The position numbers and the translations under genes are program-made. This document shows, piece after piece, positions 8,132 to 15,458 of a stretch of DNA of 40,693 nt (position 1 is its first letter; each line of letters begins with the position of its first letter). Origin of the DNA: an uncultured Lachnospiraceae bacterium (lineage in GTDB: Bacteria; Bacillota; Clostridia; Lachnospirales; Lachnospiraceae); contig CADCII010000022.1 in the NCBI GenBank assembly GCA_902801515.1, positions 1 through 40,693 on the forward strand. The letters run 5' to 3'. Under the pieces are notes generated by a model. That model ran no database searches. It was not told the DNA's origin and saw only the letters and a list, made by a program, of their open reading frames with translations.

Positions 8132-8145
8132 CGCAGCGGCCCCTG
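8114..8145. terminator. GC-rich hairpin after the secreted-protein gene
   Basis: A perfect 12-bp stem CAGGGGCCGCTG / CAGCGGCCCCTG (8114-8125 and 8134-8145) with an 8-base loop, 46 bases beyond the stop of the minus-strand secreted-protein gene. It lacks a T-run, so termination would rely on stem strength. A smaller hairpin (GTCTGT / ACAGAC, 8170-8188) lies between it and the stop codon. Confidence 0.6.
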
Positions 8146-8190
8146 TGTACATGATCAATCTCTATACTAGTCTGTCAATGTAACAGACGA

Positions 8191-9753
8191 TTATGCTGCA
8201 GTATTGACTGCACTTGCGTAGGTGATGATCTCTTCCTCTGTCGGAACAATCGGTTCGTAGTTCTCATCTTCGAGGCGCATCTCAACCATTGCTGCCATAT
8301 CACCAACCGGGATCGCGGCATATGTGCTGCCCATTAAGGAGTCCTGATACTTATAGCTGACAGTAACATACTTTACAGAATTGCCGTTGTCGAGAGTCAC
8401 TTCCTTCACATCGGATACCTGAATATCAGAATAATCCTCGTCGCCGTCCATATAAGAAACATCCGTCATGTACCCCAGTGCTTCATCTGCATCCGCATAT
8501 GTGTAGAGTGAATAGGAAACATTTGTCTTGTAATTCTCATCTGCGAACGCCGCATAGCTCTCAGACGCATAGGAGCATTCCAGTCCTTCCGGAGCGTACA
8601 CATCAACGGCGAGCTTTTCGCCCTCATAGTTATCATCTTCCAGGTGGTAACTTCCGTCTTCGTTGATCACTGCGCCTTCAGTCGGGGAATAATCTGTGTT
8701 ACCGGATCCACCGAATAAAGAGCCTGCATCAGTTACGATGGAATCAATAACAGCACTTCCGGACGTTACTTCTGCGGACAGCGCCTCCTCAGGAACAACA
8801 ACTCCGCCGAAGTCATCATAGGAAATGTTGAACTCTGAGCCAAGTCTGTTGACTGCAAGATCTATGGAACCAACTCCATCAGCTCCCATCATGCTTGCTG
8901 CAATCTGTGCCAGCGCGGAGAAATCACTGCCTGCCAGATTTACATTTCCTGAAAGCGGCAGACAGGTCTCTGTGTCATAATAAGAAGTAACCAGAATGTC
9001 CAGGCTGGACGCAATAGTTCCTACCATGCCAAGTACGGATTCATCCAGAACTTCTCCTGCGACAGCAGCTCCTTCGGAGATAAGCTTTGTAAGGATCTCA
9101 CCGTTAATGTCACAGACCACTTCATAAGCTTCATGGCCGTTTACTTCAACAGGTTCGGTTCCAAGCTGACACGCTTCTCCCAGAATCTCCTTAAACTTTG
9201 CCATCAGCTCTTTGAGCTGTGCCGCATCCAGGTCAGATCCCTCTGCTGTATTCTGATCCAGGAAAGCATCTATGTCACCACTCATAACCTGGTCCATAGC
9301 TTCTTTCATCTGCGCCATCTCATCAGCTGAAACCTCTGATGCTTCCCATCCGGTATCGTCTTCTCCGGAGACGGTATGGACATAGCCCGTTCCTGTGCCG
9401 TCTTCATTTTCGACAACATACAGCTGCATGCTTCCGGAACCTTCCTCTCCGGCTCCGGATCCCGAGAACTGCATTTCCATTCCTGCAGCCATCGGCTCCA
9501 TTGTCATGCAGAACGATCCTGTCAGCTCACCGTTCAGCGGCAGCGACATCGTTGCTCCGTTCTCACCTTCCTGCGTGACAGTTACAGTAATGTCAGCTCC
9601 GGCATTGAAGTCTCCGCTGAACTGCTCTACTGTCTTCATGGCCTCAACAGCATTCTTTTCCAGATCCGCCACGGTCATGGCAGAATCAAATCCGGAAAGC
9701 ATCATCACAGCAGCTGTTCCAACACCAAGTACACCTAAGAGTCTTCTTCTCAT
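8191..9753 (-). CDS. exported protein of unknown function
   Basis: I do not recognise this 520-residue protein with certainty. It starts MRRRLLGVLGVGTAAVMMLSGFDS, a signal peptide without the lipobox Cys found in lipoproteins of similar layout. The first half is acidic with alternating strands (INADITVTVTQEG-like pattern, FSGSGAGEEGSGSMQLYVVENEDG, then DILVTSYYDTETCLPLSGNVNL). This is reminiscent of the LolA-like fold of DUF6612-type clostridial proteins. A flexible linker (STEGAVINEDGSYH region) leads to a second domain of about 140 residues from LAVDVYAPEGLECSY to the end. The ATG at 9753 follows GGGGGTAAGA; upstream in-frame ATGs lack ribosome sites. It stands alone, with a promoter at 9829-9857 and hairpins after the stop. 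Confidence 0.72.
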   Translation of the reverse strand: MRRRLLGVLGVGTAAVMMLSGFDSAMTVADLEKNAVEAMKTVEQFSGDFNAGADITVTVTQEGENGATMSLPLNGELTGSFCMTMEPMAAGMEMQFSGSGAGEEGSGSMQLYVVENEDGTGTGYVHTVSGEDDTGWEASEVSADEMAQMKEAMDQVMSGDIDAFLDQNTAEGSDLDAAQLKELMAKFKEILGEACQLGTEPVEVNGHEAYEVVCDINGEILTKLISEGAAVAGEVLDESVLGMVGTIASSLDILVTSYYDTETCLPLSGNVNLAGSDFSALAQIAASMMGADGVGSIDLAVNRLGSEFNISYDDFGGVVVPEEALSAEVTSGSAVIDSIVTDAGSLFGGSGNTDYSPTEGAVINEDGSYHLEDDNYEGEKLAVDVYAPEGLECSYASESYAAFADENYKTNVSYSLYTYADADEALGYMTDVSYMDGDEDYSDIQVSDVKEVTLDNGNSVKYVTVSYKYQDSLMGSTYAAIPVGDMAAMVEMRLEDENYEPIVPTEEEIITYASAVNTAA

Positions 9754-9828
9754 TCTTACCCCCTTGATCTGTCTCTGTGTATGATTCATATCTGTATGCA
9801 TGGATATCTGTAACAATGTATCAGTACA

Positions 9829-9857
9829 TACATATCATTTATTTCTTTCTTGTTCAA
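9829..9857 (-). promoter_or_regulatory. promoter of the exported-protein gene
   Basis: Minus strand TTGAAC (9857-9852), 17 bases, TATGTA (9834-9829), giving a leader of about 70 bases before the ATG at 9753. Confidence 0.45.
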
Positions 9858-9888
9858 TAAACTGGTCTTATTTTTTTCTTAGCTTTTC

Positions 9889-9917
9889 TGCACATTTTTC
9901 TGTATTGTATGTATACT
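9889..9917 (+). promoter_or_regulatory. possible promoter of the MATE gene
   Basis: Plus strand TGCACA (9889-9894), 17 bases, TATACT (9912-9917). The -10 box is good and the -35 matches consensus at four of six positions. It diverges from the exported-protein promoter. Confidence 0.4.
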
Positions 9918-9988
9918 GTTATCTGATATCTGCGTAAGAAGAAAAAGACAGCAGTTTATCAAGCACACATTCAAAGGATGGTCCTGCT

Positions 9989-11284
9989 TTGCATAATACA
10001 TTTCATCAAAATAAAACCACAGCCCGTGATATGACGGAGGGTCCGATCCTGCGCCATCTGATCGCTTTTTCGCTTCCATTGCTTTTCGGCAATATCTTTC
10101 AGATGCTCTACAATACGGTCGACTCCATTGTGGTCGGCAACTTTGTCGGCAAGGAAGCGCTTGCCGCGGTCGGATCTACAACCATGATCGTAAACATCAT
10201 GGTCTTTTTCTTCAACGGTGTCGCGATCGGCGGCGGCGTTGTTATTGCGAATTATTTCGGCGCAAATAAACCGGATCTTCTCCACAAAGCGGTCGAGACC
10301 ACAATGGCCATCACCTTTCTGTTCGGCATCTTTTTTACATTTGCCGGTATAGTTTTTGTGCCGGCGATGCTGCGTCTCATGGCAACGCCTGAGGATGTGT
10401 TCGGACAGGCACAGTTATACCTTCAGATTTATTTTGCGGGAAGCCTGGGACTTCTGGTCTATGCCATGGGAAGCGGGATCCTTCGCGCTGTCGGGGATAC
10501 AGCCAGGCCGCTTTATTTCCTGATCTTCACAAGTATCTTGAATACTCTGCTGGACCTGCTGTTCGTAATCGTATTCAAAGCGGGGATCGCAGGAGCAGCC
10601 TGGGCAACTATCCTGTCGCAGTTTCTCTCTGCGATACTGGTCCTGCTCCTCCTGACAAAGACGGATGATATCTATAAACTGACCTGGAAAGATCTTCGAA
10701 TTGACAAGGATATCCTGAAGCGGATCATATCGATCGGACTTCCGGCGGGCTTTCAGGCAATGGTCACCTCTCTGTCCAACGTTTTTGTCCAGTCTTATAT
10801 CAACGGATTCGGTTCTGCGTGCATGGCAGGCTGGGCAAGCTACAACAAACTCGACTCATTCATTTTTCTCCCGATGACCAGTCTGAACCAGGCAGCAACC
10901 ACCTTTGTCAGCCAGAATATCGGTGCCGGGAAAGATGAACGTGTAAATAAAGGAACGATCCGGTCTCTGCAGGCAGCTGTGATCGTAACTGCAGTAATCG
11001 CAGCTTTTCTGGTAGTCTTTGCACCGCAGGCGACTGCTCTGTTCTCAAGCGATAAATCCGTGATCTATTATGGCGTGCTGTTCCTGCGGATGAACACATT
11101 TTTCCTTGTCTTCAATGCCGTCAACCATGTACTTGCCGGTGCCCTGCGCGGACGCGGAGACTCCAAAGGACCCATGATCTGTATGCTCACATGCTTCGTA
11201 GTGATCCGTCAGATCTATCTTTTCATCGGATCGCGCATCGCATACAATCCCTATGTGATCGGCTTCGGATATCCTGTGGGATGA
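9989..11284 (+). CDS. MATE family multidrug efflux pump, C-terminally truncated by an in-frame TGA
   Basis: A 431-residue inner-membrane Na+ or H+ antiporter of the MATE family. The N-terminal MTEGPILRHLIAFSLPLLFGNIFQMLYNTVDSIVVG and the internal repeat around FVQSYINGFGSACMAGWASYNKLDSFIFLP are typical. It starts at a TTG (9989) with AAAGGA 10 bases upstream; the next in-frame ATG, at 10031, has no ribosome site. The frame ends at TGA (11282-11284) directly after IGFGYPVG. The same frame then stays open for 24 more codons (MTCCAAEVIYFFVKWNKRG...) to 11359, which is what the last helix and tail of family members look like, with Trp expected at the TGA. A TGG-to-TGA change has probably removed half of the last membrane helix; the pump may be impaired. 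Confidence 0.88.
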   Translation: MHNTFHQNKTTARDMTEGPILRHLIAFSLPLLFGNIFQMLYNTVDSIVVGNFVGKEALAAVGSTTMIVNIMVFFFNGVAIGGGVVIANYFGANKPDLLHKAVETTMAITFLFGIFFTFAGIVFVPAMLRLMATPEDVFGQAQLYLQIYFAGSLGLLVYAMGSGILRAVGDTARPLYFLIFTSILNTLLDLLFVIVFKAGIAGAAWATILSQFLSAILVLLLLTKTDDIYKLTWKDLRIDKDILKRIISIGLPAGFQAMVTSLSNVFVQSYINGFGSACMAGWASYNKLDSFIFLPMTSLNQAATTFVSQNIGAGKDERVNKGTIRSLQAAVIVTAVIAAFLVVFAPQATALFSSDKSVIYYGVLFLRMNTFFLVFNAVNHVLAGALRGRGDSKGPMICMLTCFVVIRQIYLFIGSRIAYNPYVIGFGYPVG

Positions 11285-11359
11285 ATGACCTGCTGCGCTG
11301 CAGAAGTGATCTACTTCTTTGTCAAATGGAACAAAAGAGGAACCCGGCGTCATTCCTGA
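11285..11359 (+). pseudogene. in-frame continuation of the MATE gene beyond its stop codon
   Basis: Twenty-four sense codons plus a TGA, in the same frame as the pump gene. They encode a hydrophobic stretch with AEVIYFF followed by a basic end (VKWNKRGTRR), the usual ending of a MATE protein. The segment reads naturally after the pump only if the TGA at 11282 were a Trp codon. Confidence 0.7.
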
Positions 11360-11368
11360 CACCGGGTT
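11341..11368. terminator. hairpin between the convergent MATE and metallophosphoesterase genes
   Basis: AACCCGGCGTC (11341-11351) pairs with GACACCGGGTT (11358-11368) with one mismatch and a 6-base loop. It overlaps the ancestral ends of both convergent genes and could stop transcription from either side; the T-rich tail is weak. Confidence 0.5.
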
Positions 11369-11480
11369 TGATTCATCTCTATACTGTCTCTCCGCTTCCT
11401 GTCATTTATGATCCACTCATCCAGAGTAAGTGGGATGTAATCGGAAAACATGCAGAAACAGTTGATCATCTGGCAGGGGA
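11350..11480 (-). pseudogene. out-of-frame C-terminal remnant of the metallophosphoesterase gene
   Basis: On the minus strand, in a different frame from the main gene, codons downstream of about 11480 read PCQMINCFCMFSDYIPLTLD, then EWIINDRKRR, and continue to a TGA at 11350-11352. I recall a PC-x-MINCFCM-x-SDY-x-PL-x-LDEW ending as characteristic of this metallophosphoesterase family, so this is the original C-terminus displaced by a frameshift. Confidence 0.75.
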
Positions 11481-11981
11481 CAGAAGCCGGCTCTGTTGGT
11501 ATTCGTCATGGGTGTTGTGTACGTGCCCGTAGAGCATATACACAAACGGGGCGTCCTTACGCTTTCTGTACTGGCCGTTGTAGCAGAATATCGGGTAGTG
11601 GGACAGAATGACTCTTCGCCTGTTGTCATTAATCTCCGCATAGGGTTTGATCCACTCAAAGAGCGACCGGTCAAACTGGCGGTCTTTCAGGAATTCATCA
11701 TGGTTTCCTTCTATCAGGAATTTTTTGCCATTCAGAAGTTCCAGAATGCGGTTTGTCGTCTTCCCCTTTGACACAGAGAAATCTCCCAGGATGTATACTT
11801 CATCCCGTTTCGAAACGTTCGCATTCCACTGACTGATCATATAATTGTTCATTTCCTCATAATCCGCGAACCCTCGCCGGTCCATACGGTGATTCAGGTT
11901 CTCGTGAAAGAAATGAAGATCCGAGATGTATAATTTTCTGACCGGAGTCCTCACGACTTCGGATGGTGCCTGCTCTTTCAT
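11466..11981 (-). CDS. metallophosphoesterase, 3' end frameshifted
   Basis: A 171-residue calcineurin-like phosphoesterase. The metal-binding motifs are intact: YISDLHFFH (D-x-H, about 20-25), LGDFS (GD), EGNHDEF (GNHD), ILSHYP (H) and LYGHVHNTH (GHxH near the end). After HNTHDEY the current frame gives only a short unrelated tail ending at a TGA. The conserved C-terminus lies in another frame just downstream (see 11350-11480), so one or a few bases have been lost or gained near 11480-11500, possibly with a short deletion. Catalytic residues survive, so residual activity is possible. The start at 11981 has a GGGAGG ribosome site. Substrate unknown. Confidence 0.85.
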   Translation of the reverse strand: MKEQAPSEVVRTPVRKLYISDLHFFHENLNHRMDRRGFADYEEMNNYMISQWNANVSKRDEVYILGDFSVSKGKTTNRILELLNGKKFLIEGNHDEFLKDRQFDRSLFEWIKPYAEINDNRRRVILSHYPIFCYNGQYRKRKDAPFVYMLYGHVHNTHDEYQQSRLLSPAR

Positions 11982-12043
11982 ACTATCCAGGCCTCCCGGC
12001 TTACCCGGCCTCTCTTACTGCCGTTTCCTCGTCTCTCGCTCAC

Positions 12044-12071
12044 ATAGTAGCATGAAATGAGCAGATGTTAA
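12044..12071 (-). promoter_or_regulatory. promoter of the metallophosphoesterase gene
   Basis: Minus strand TTAACA (12071-12066), 16 bases, TACTAT (12049-12044) preceded by TGC (extended -10). The start of translation is about 60 bases downstream. Confidence 0.5.
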
Positions 12072-12096
12072 CGGTTTTGGGAGAGTTTTTTCAGAA

Positions 12097-13995
12097 TTAA
12101 GGTTCATCTGCCGGCTGTGTTCCCCAGATATACTGCTCCAGCTCAGACACGCCTTCCTCCTGCGGGATCAGGGCTTTTGAAAACTGTGTCTCGTACAGAT
12201 CCCGGTAAACGCCGTCTGCCTCGACAAGGTCTTTGTGCCGTCCGCGCTCAACGATCATACCGTCCTTGACAACCAGGATCTCATCCGCCGCAAGGATCGT
12301 CGAAAGCCGGTGGGCAATCAGAATACTGGTGCGGCTCTGAATGATAGGATCGATTGCTTCCTGGATCTTCTGCTCCGAGATAGAGTCAAGAGCGGAAGTT
12401 GCTTCATCGAAAATGAAAATGGTCGGGTCTTTCAGAAGGATTCTCGCAATAGAGATCCTCTGCTTCTCTCCGCCCGACAGTTTAAGTCCGCGGTTTCCGA
12501 CCTGCGTATCAAGTCCTTTCTCCTGTTTCTGCACAAAATCGTATATGTTCGCCTTCTTCAGGGCTTCGATCATCTCCTCTTCCGAAGCATCCGGCTTTGC
12601 GTAGAGAAGATTCTCCCGAATCGTCCCGTTAAAAAGATATGTCTCCTGGGAAACAACTCCGACCTGGCTGCGAAGAAACGCAAGGTCCAGTTTCCTCACA
12701 TCGATCCCGTCAAATGTGACCGACCCTTCCTTCACATCATACAGCCTGGGGATCAGATTGATGATCGTACTCTTGCCTGAACCTGACGGGCCGACGATCG
12801 CAATGCTCTTTCCTGCTTCCAGTCTGAAATTAATATCCTTCAGGATCAGGTTCGGTTCCTCATAGGCAAAGCTCACATGACTGAATTCGATATTGCCGGT
12901 TACAGATTCCGGAATAATCGCATCGGGAGCATTCTCGATCTCCACCGGAATGTCAAAATAGTTGAAGATTCTTGTGAACAGAGACATGGACCGGATCCAC
13001 TCCACCTGGATATTCAGCAGACTGTTCACCGGCATGTACATCTTCCCGAGAAGAGCGACAAGGACCGTGATATCACCGACTGTCAGACTGTGATCATAAC
13101 GTATCATCAGGATTCCGCCGACCAGATAGATCAGCATCGGCCCTATGCTGGTAAATGTGGTCAGCACCACCCGGAACCAGCGGCCTGCCATACTCTCCCG
13201 GATATTCAGGCCGATCATCTTCCTGTTGATCTTCTCGTACCGGTCGTACTCCTGCTGCTCCTTTCCGAACAGCTTTACCAGAAGCTGCCCGCTTACAGAC
13301 AGTGTCTCATTCAGGATCCCGTTGATCTCGTCATTAGCCGCCTGGGATTCATTTGTCAGAGACCATCTGGCCTTACCCGCACTTCTGGTCGGGAGTGTGA
13401 ACAGCGGAACAATAATGATCCCCACCAGGGCCAGGATCCAGTTCTTCTGGAACATGGCAGCGGCAGCGATCACCAGCGTGATCACATTGGAAAGGATGCT
13501 GGTAAACGTGTTTGTGATCACCATCTGGACGCCGTCGATGTCGCTGGTCATCCGGGTCACAATATCGCCCTGGTTATTGGACGTGAAAAAACGCTGGGAC
13601 ATCTTCTGCAGATGGGCGTACATCTGATTGCGCATGTCGTATGTGATATGCTGCGCCATCCATGTATTGATATAACTCTCCGCAACTCCTATCAGGTTTG
13701 CCAGAAAGGTAACAGACAGCGAGAGAACGATATAGAAAACCAGAGCCTTCAGATCTCTTTTGATCAGGCCTTCGTCTATGATCTTACCGGTCAGGATCGA
13801 CGGCATCAGGCTCATGAAAGACGATACCGCGATGCACAGCAGTACCAGCGCCAGCTGCTTCTTATAAGGTGTCAGATAAGAGAATACCCGCTTCAGCAGC
13901 GCAGGCGTAACCTTGGGCTGGCTGGCCTTCTCTTCCTCTGTCAGAAATGCATTTCTCATCGGTCCTCCCGGACGCGGACCATTTCCACCCGGCAT
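12097..13995 (-). CDS. ABC exporter, fused membrane and ATPase domains (MsbA/BmrA type)
   Basis: A 632-residue half-transporter that would act as a homodimer, or as a heterodimer with a partner not seen here. A Gly/Pro-rich start (MPGGNGPRPGGP) precedes six membrane helices from about residue 50 to 340, in the usual type-1 exporter order with the coupling-loop phrase SQRFFTSNNQGDIVTRMTSD. The ATPase domain has Walker A GPSGSGKST (about 400), Q-loop VVSQETYLFNGTIRENL, signature LSGGEKQR, Walker B IFIFDEATSALD and H-loop LIAHRLST, all intact. The start has an AGGAGGG ribosome site and a clear promoter at 14025-14053. It diverges from a LysR regulator gene. The cargo (lipid, drug or peptide) is unknown. 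Confidence 0.93.
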   Translation of the reverse strand: MPGGNGPRPGGPMRNAFLTEEEKASQPKVTPALLKRVFSYLTPYKKQLALVLLCIAVSSFMSLMPSILTGKIIDEGLIKRDLKALVFYIVLSLSVTFLANLIGVAESYINTWMAQHITYDMRNQMYAHLQKMSQRFFTSNNQGDIVTRMTSDIDGVQMVITNTFTSILSNVITLVIAAAAMFQKNWILALVGIIIVPLFTLPTRSAGKARWSLTNESQAANDEINGILNETLSVSGQLLVKLFGKEQQEYDRYEKINRKMIGLNIRESMAGRWFRVVLTTFTSIGPMLIYLVGGILMIRYDHSLTVGDITVLVALLGKMYMPVNSLLNIQVEWIRSMSLFTRIFNYFDIPVEIENAPDAIIPESVTGNIEFSHVSFAYEEPNLILKDINFRLEAGKSIAIVGPSGSGKSTIINLIPRLYDVKEGSVTFDGIDVRKLDLAFLRSQVGVVSQETYLFNGTIRENLLYAKPDASEEEMIEALKKANIYDFVQKQEKGLDTQVGNRGLKLSGGEKQRISIARILLKDPTIFIFDEATSALDSISEQKIQEAIDPIIQSRTSILIAHRLSTILAADEILVVKDGMIVERGRHKDLVEADGVYRDLYETQFSKALIPQEEGVSELEQYIWGTQPADEP

Positions 13996-14024
13996 GATAA
14001 TCCCTCCTGTAAATATGATGTTTT

Positions 14025-14053
14025 ATTTTAGGAACTCCTACATAATTATGCAA
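14025..14053 (-). promoter_or_regulatory. promoter of the ABC exporter gene
   Basis: Minus strand TTGCAT (14053-14048), 17 bases, TAAAAT (14030-14025), about 30 bases before the start codon. Confidence 0.6.
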
Positions 14054-14143
14054 GGTTCTGTCCGGACGGATAACGGCGGCTTCCCCGGTATTATCCGGTT
14101 TCCGCCCGTACTGTTTTGAAAATGATAAAAGTTGATCACTCCT

Positions 14144-14160
14144 CATACCTTGTAGGTATG
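14144..14160. promoter_or_regulatory. palindrome between the exporter and lysR genes, candidate operator
   Basis: CATACCT-TGT-AGGTATG, a perfect 7-bp inverted repeat with a 3-base centre. It lies between divergent genes, about 90 bases upstream of the exporter -35 box and about 20 bases upstream of the LysR -35 box. Without a T-run it is more likely a protein-binding site than a terminator. The protein that binds it is unknown. Confidence 0.45.
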
Positions 14161-14181
14161 ACAGTTCTTATTTTTTGAATA

Positions 14182-14211
14182 TTGTATTTTGACCCGTTTT
14201 TATACTATAGT
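14182..14211 (+). promoter_or_regulatory. possible promoter of the LysR regulator gene
   Basis: Plus strand TTGTAT (14182-14187), 18 bases, TATAGT (14206-14211) in a very A+T-rich stretch; other register choices are possible. Confidence 0.4.
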
Positions 14212-14284
14212 AATTCATATTTTAATGCTTTAAACTGTCAGATTTGCATGTGGCTTTCGAAAATAAATGCGGAAAGGAGCAGGT

Positions 14285-15196
14285 ATGGAACTACGTCATA
14301 TCCGGTATTTTATCGCTGTTGCCGAAGAGCTGAACTTTACCAGAGCAGCCGAGAAATTACTGATCGCACAGCCTCCGCTGAGCCGTCAGATCCGTGATCT
14401 GGAAGACGAACTGGGTGCCAGGCTGTTTGAGCGCTCTTCCCATGGTCTGACTCTGACCGCCGAGGGAAATGCATTTCTGCAGTATGCGAACCAGATCCTC
14501 TATCTGACCGAGAGGTCAAAGGAGGATATCCTGGAGATGTCCAAAGGCCTGCAGGGTTCCATAGACATCGCTTCTGTAGAAGGTCACGCCCCGCGTATGC
14601 TTGCGGAATGGATCGCTGATTTCAGGAATTCATTTCCCCAGATCCAGTGCTCCATCTGGAACGGAAGTACCGATGAGGTTATCTACCGTGTAAGCAACGG
14701 CCTGTGCGATTTCGGCATTATTACAGAACCTCATAACGCGGAAGGACTCTGCTCCATTCCGGTATACACGGAGCCCTGGGCTGCATTGATTCCAGCCTCT
14801 GATCCTCTGGCATCTATTCCGGGTGATTCCATACAGATTGAAGACCTCAAAGAGCGGGATCTGATCATCCCCTCCCGTGAATCCAGACTCAGAGAGATTC
14901 AGCGCTGGTTCCCCGAAGAGAATCCGGACCTCCATATCGCCTGCCGCATCTCTCATATGCTGAATGCATTTGAGCTCACAAGAAAAGGCGTCGGTATCTC
15001 CATCTATCCGGTCTCAGACAATCATTTTTCCAATGACCCTGACGTCGTGATCAAACAGATCCAGCCCACCGTGCTGGCTTCCTATATTCTGGTCTGGAAC
15101 CGTTCCGGCAAACTGTCACAGGTCGCGTCCAGGTTCATCCAGAACGTGTGCGACCTTCTGGAAATATCATTTCCGGACAGTGTAAGCAACTGTTGA
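14285..15196 (+). CDS. LysR-type transcriptional regulator
   Basis: A 303-residue DNA-binding regulator. The winged helix-turn-helix occupies about residues 1-60 (MELRHIRYFIAVAEELNFTR, AAEKLLIAQPPLSRQIRDLE, RLFERSSHGLTLTAEG), then a linker helix and a periplasmic-binding-protein-like effector domain from about 90 to 300. The ATG at 14285 has an AAAGGAG ribosome site and fits the family N-terminus; an ATG six codons upstream has none. It is divergent from the ABC exporter, which it may control, and is followed 22 bases later by the ANTAR gene, with which it is probably cotranscribed. Effector and targets are unknown. Confidence 0.92.
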   Translation: MELRHIRYFIAVAEELNFTRAAEKLLIAQPPLSRQIRDLEDELGARLFERSSHGLTLTAEGNAFLQYANQILYLTERSKEDILEMSKGLQGSIDIASVEGHAPRMLAEWIADFRNSFPQIQCSIWNGSTDEVIYRVSNGLCDFGIITEPHNAEGLCSIPVYTEPWAALIPASDPLASIPGDSIQIEDLKERDLIIPSRESRLREIQRWFPEENPDLHIACRISHMLNAFELTRKGVGISIYPVSDNHFSNDPDVVIKQIQPTVLASYILVWNRSGKLSQVASRFIQNVCDLLEISFPDSVSNC

Positions 15197-15218
15197 GAAA
15201 ATGAAAGGGGGTATTTCT

Positions 15219-15401
15219 ATGTCAGCTGCACGTACTTCCGCACACAGCAACTACGTTATTCAGTCTGCAAAAAAAGTGCTGATCACCCAGCGCAACATGA
15301 CTGAGCCCGAAGCACACCGATATCTTCAGAAAATGAGTATGGATGCCGGGAGGAGTCTTGCGGAAACCGCACGGATGGTTCTGCTGTTTGCAGTTCGCTA
15401 A
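15219..15401 (+). CDS. stand-alone ANTAR-domain protein (probable RNA-binding antiterminator)
   Basis: A 60-residue protein that is almost entirely an ANTAR domain: AKKVLITQRNMTEPEAHRYL, QKMSMDAGRSLAETARMVLL. The (M/L)TE-x-EAH-x-x-LQ-x-x-(S/A)MD pattern and the following hydrophobic helix are the family signature. ANTAR proteins bind paired RNA hairpins in leaders and prevent termination, usually as the output domain of a response regulator. Here there is no receiver or coiled-coil sensor, so control must come from a partner, from expression level, or from the LysR gene 22 bases upstream. The start at 15219 has AAAGGGGG. Its target leader was not identified in this window. Confidence 0.82.
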   Translation: MSAARTSAHSNYVIQSAKKVLITQRNMTEPEAHRYLQKMSMDAGRSLAETARMVLLFAVR

Positions 15402-15414
15402 AGTATGATATAAT
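15388..15414 (+). promoter_or_regulatory. extended -10 promoter for the YgiQ gene
   Basis: TGA-TATAAT (15406-15414), a perfect extended -10, with TTGCAG (15388-15393) as a short-spaced -35. It lies at the end of the ANTAR gene and would start RNA about 38 bases before the YgiQ start codon. Confidence 0.55.
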
Positions 15415-15458
15415 TCGGATGTATCAATGCGTTCTATCTCCACAGGGCAGACTGCAGC

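Noticed and set aside
7345-8154. 269-codon plus-strand open frame opposite the HAD phosphatase
   Set aside because: Antisense of a gene with all HAD motifs; no supporting signal.
11282-11284. TGA read as Trp by a non-standard genetic code or as selenocysteine
   Set aside because: Many genes in the window end at TGA, so TGA is a normal stop. The expected residue is Trp, not Cys or selenocysteine, and no SECIS-like element was recognised after it.
12877-14031. Long open frame (384 codons) on the plus strand opposite the ABC exporter
   Set aside because: It mirrors the exporter codons, is rich in His, Gln, Asp and Arg as antisense frames are, has no family motifs, and the exporter on the other strand is unmistakable.
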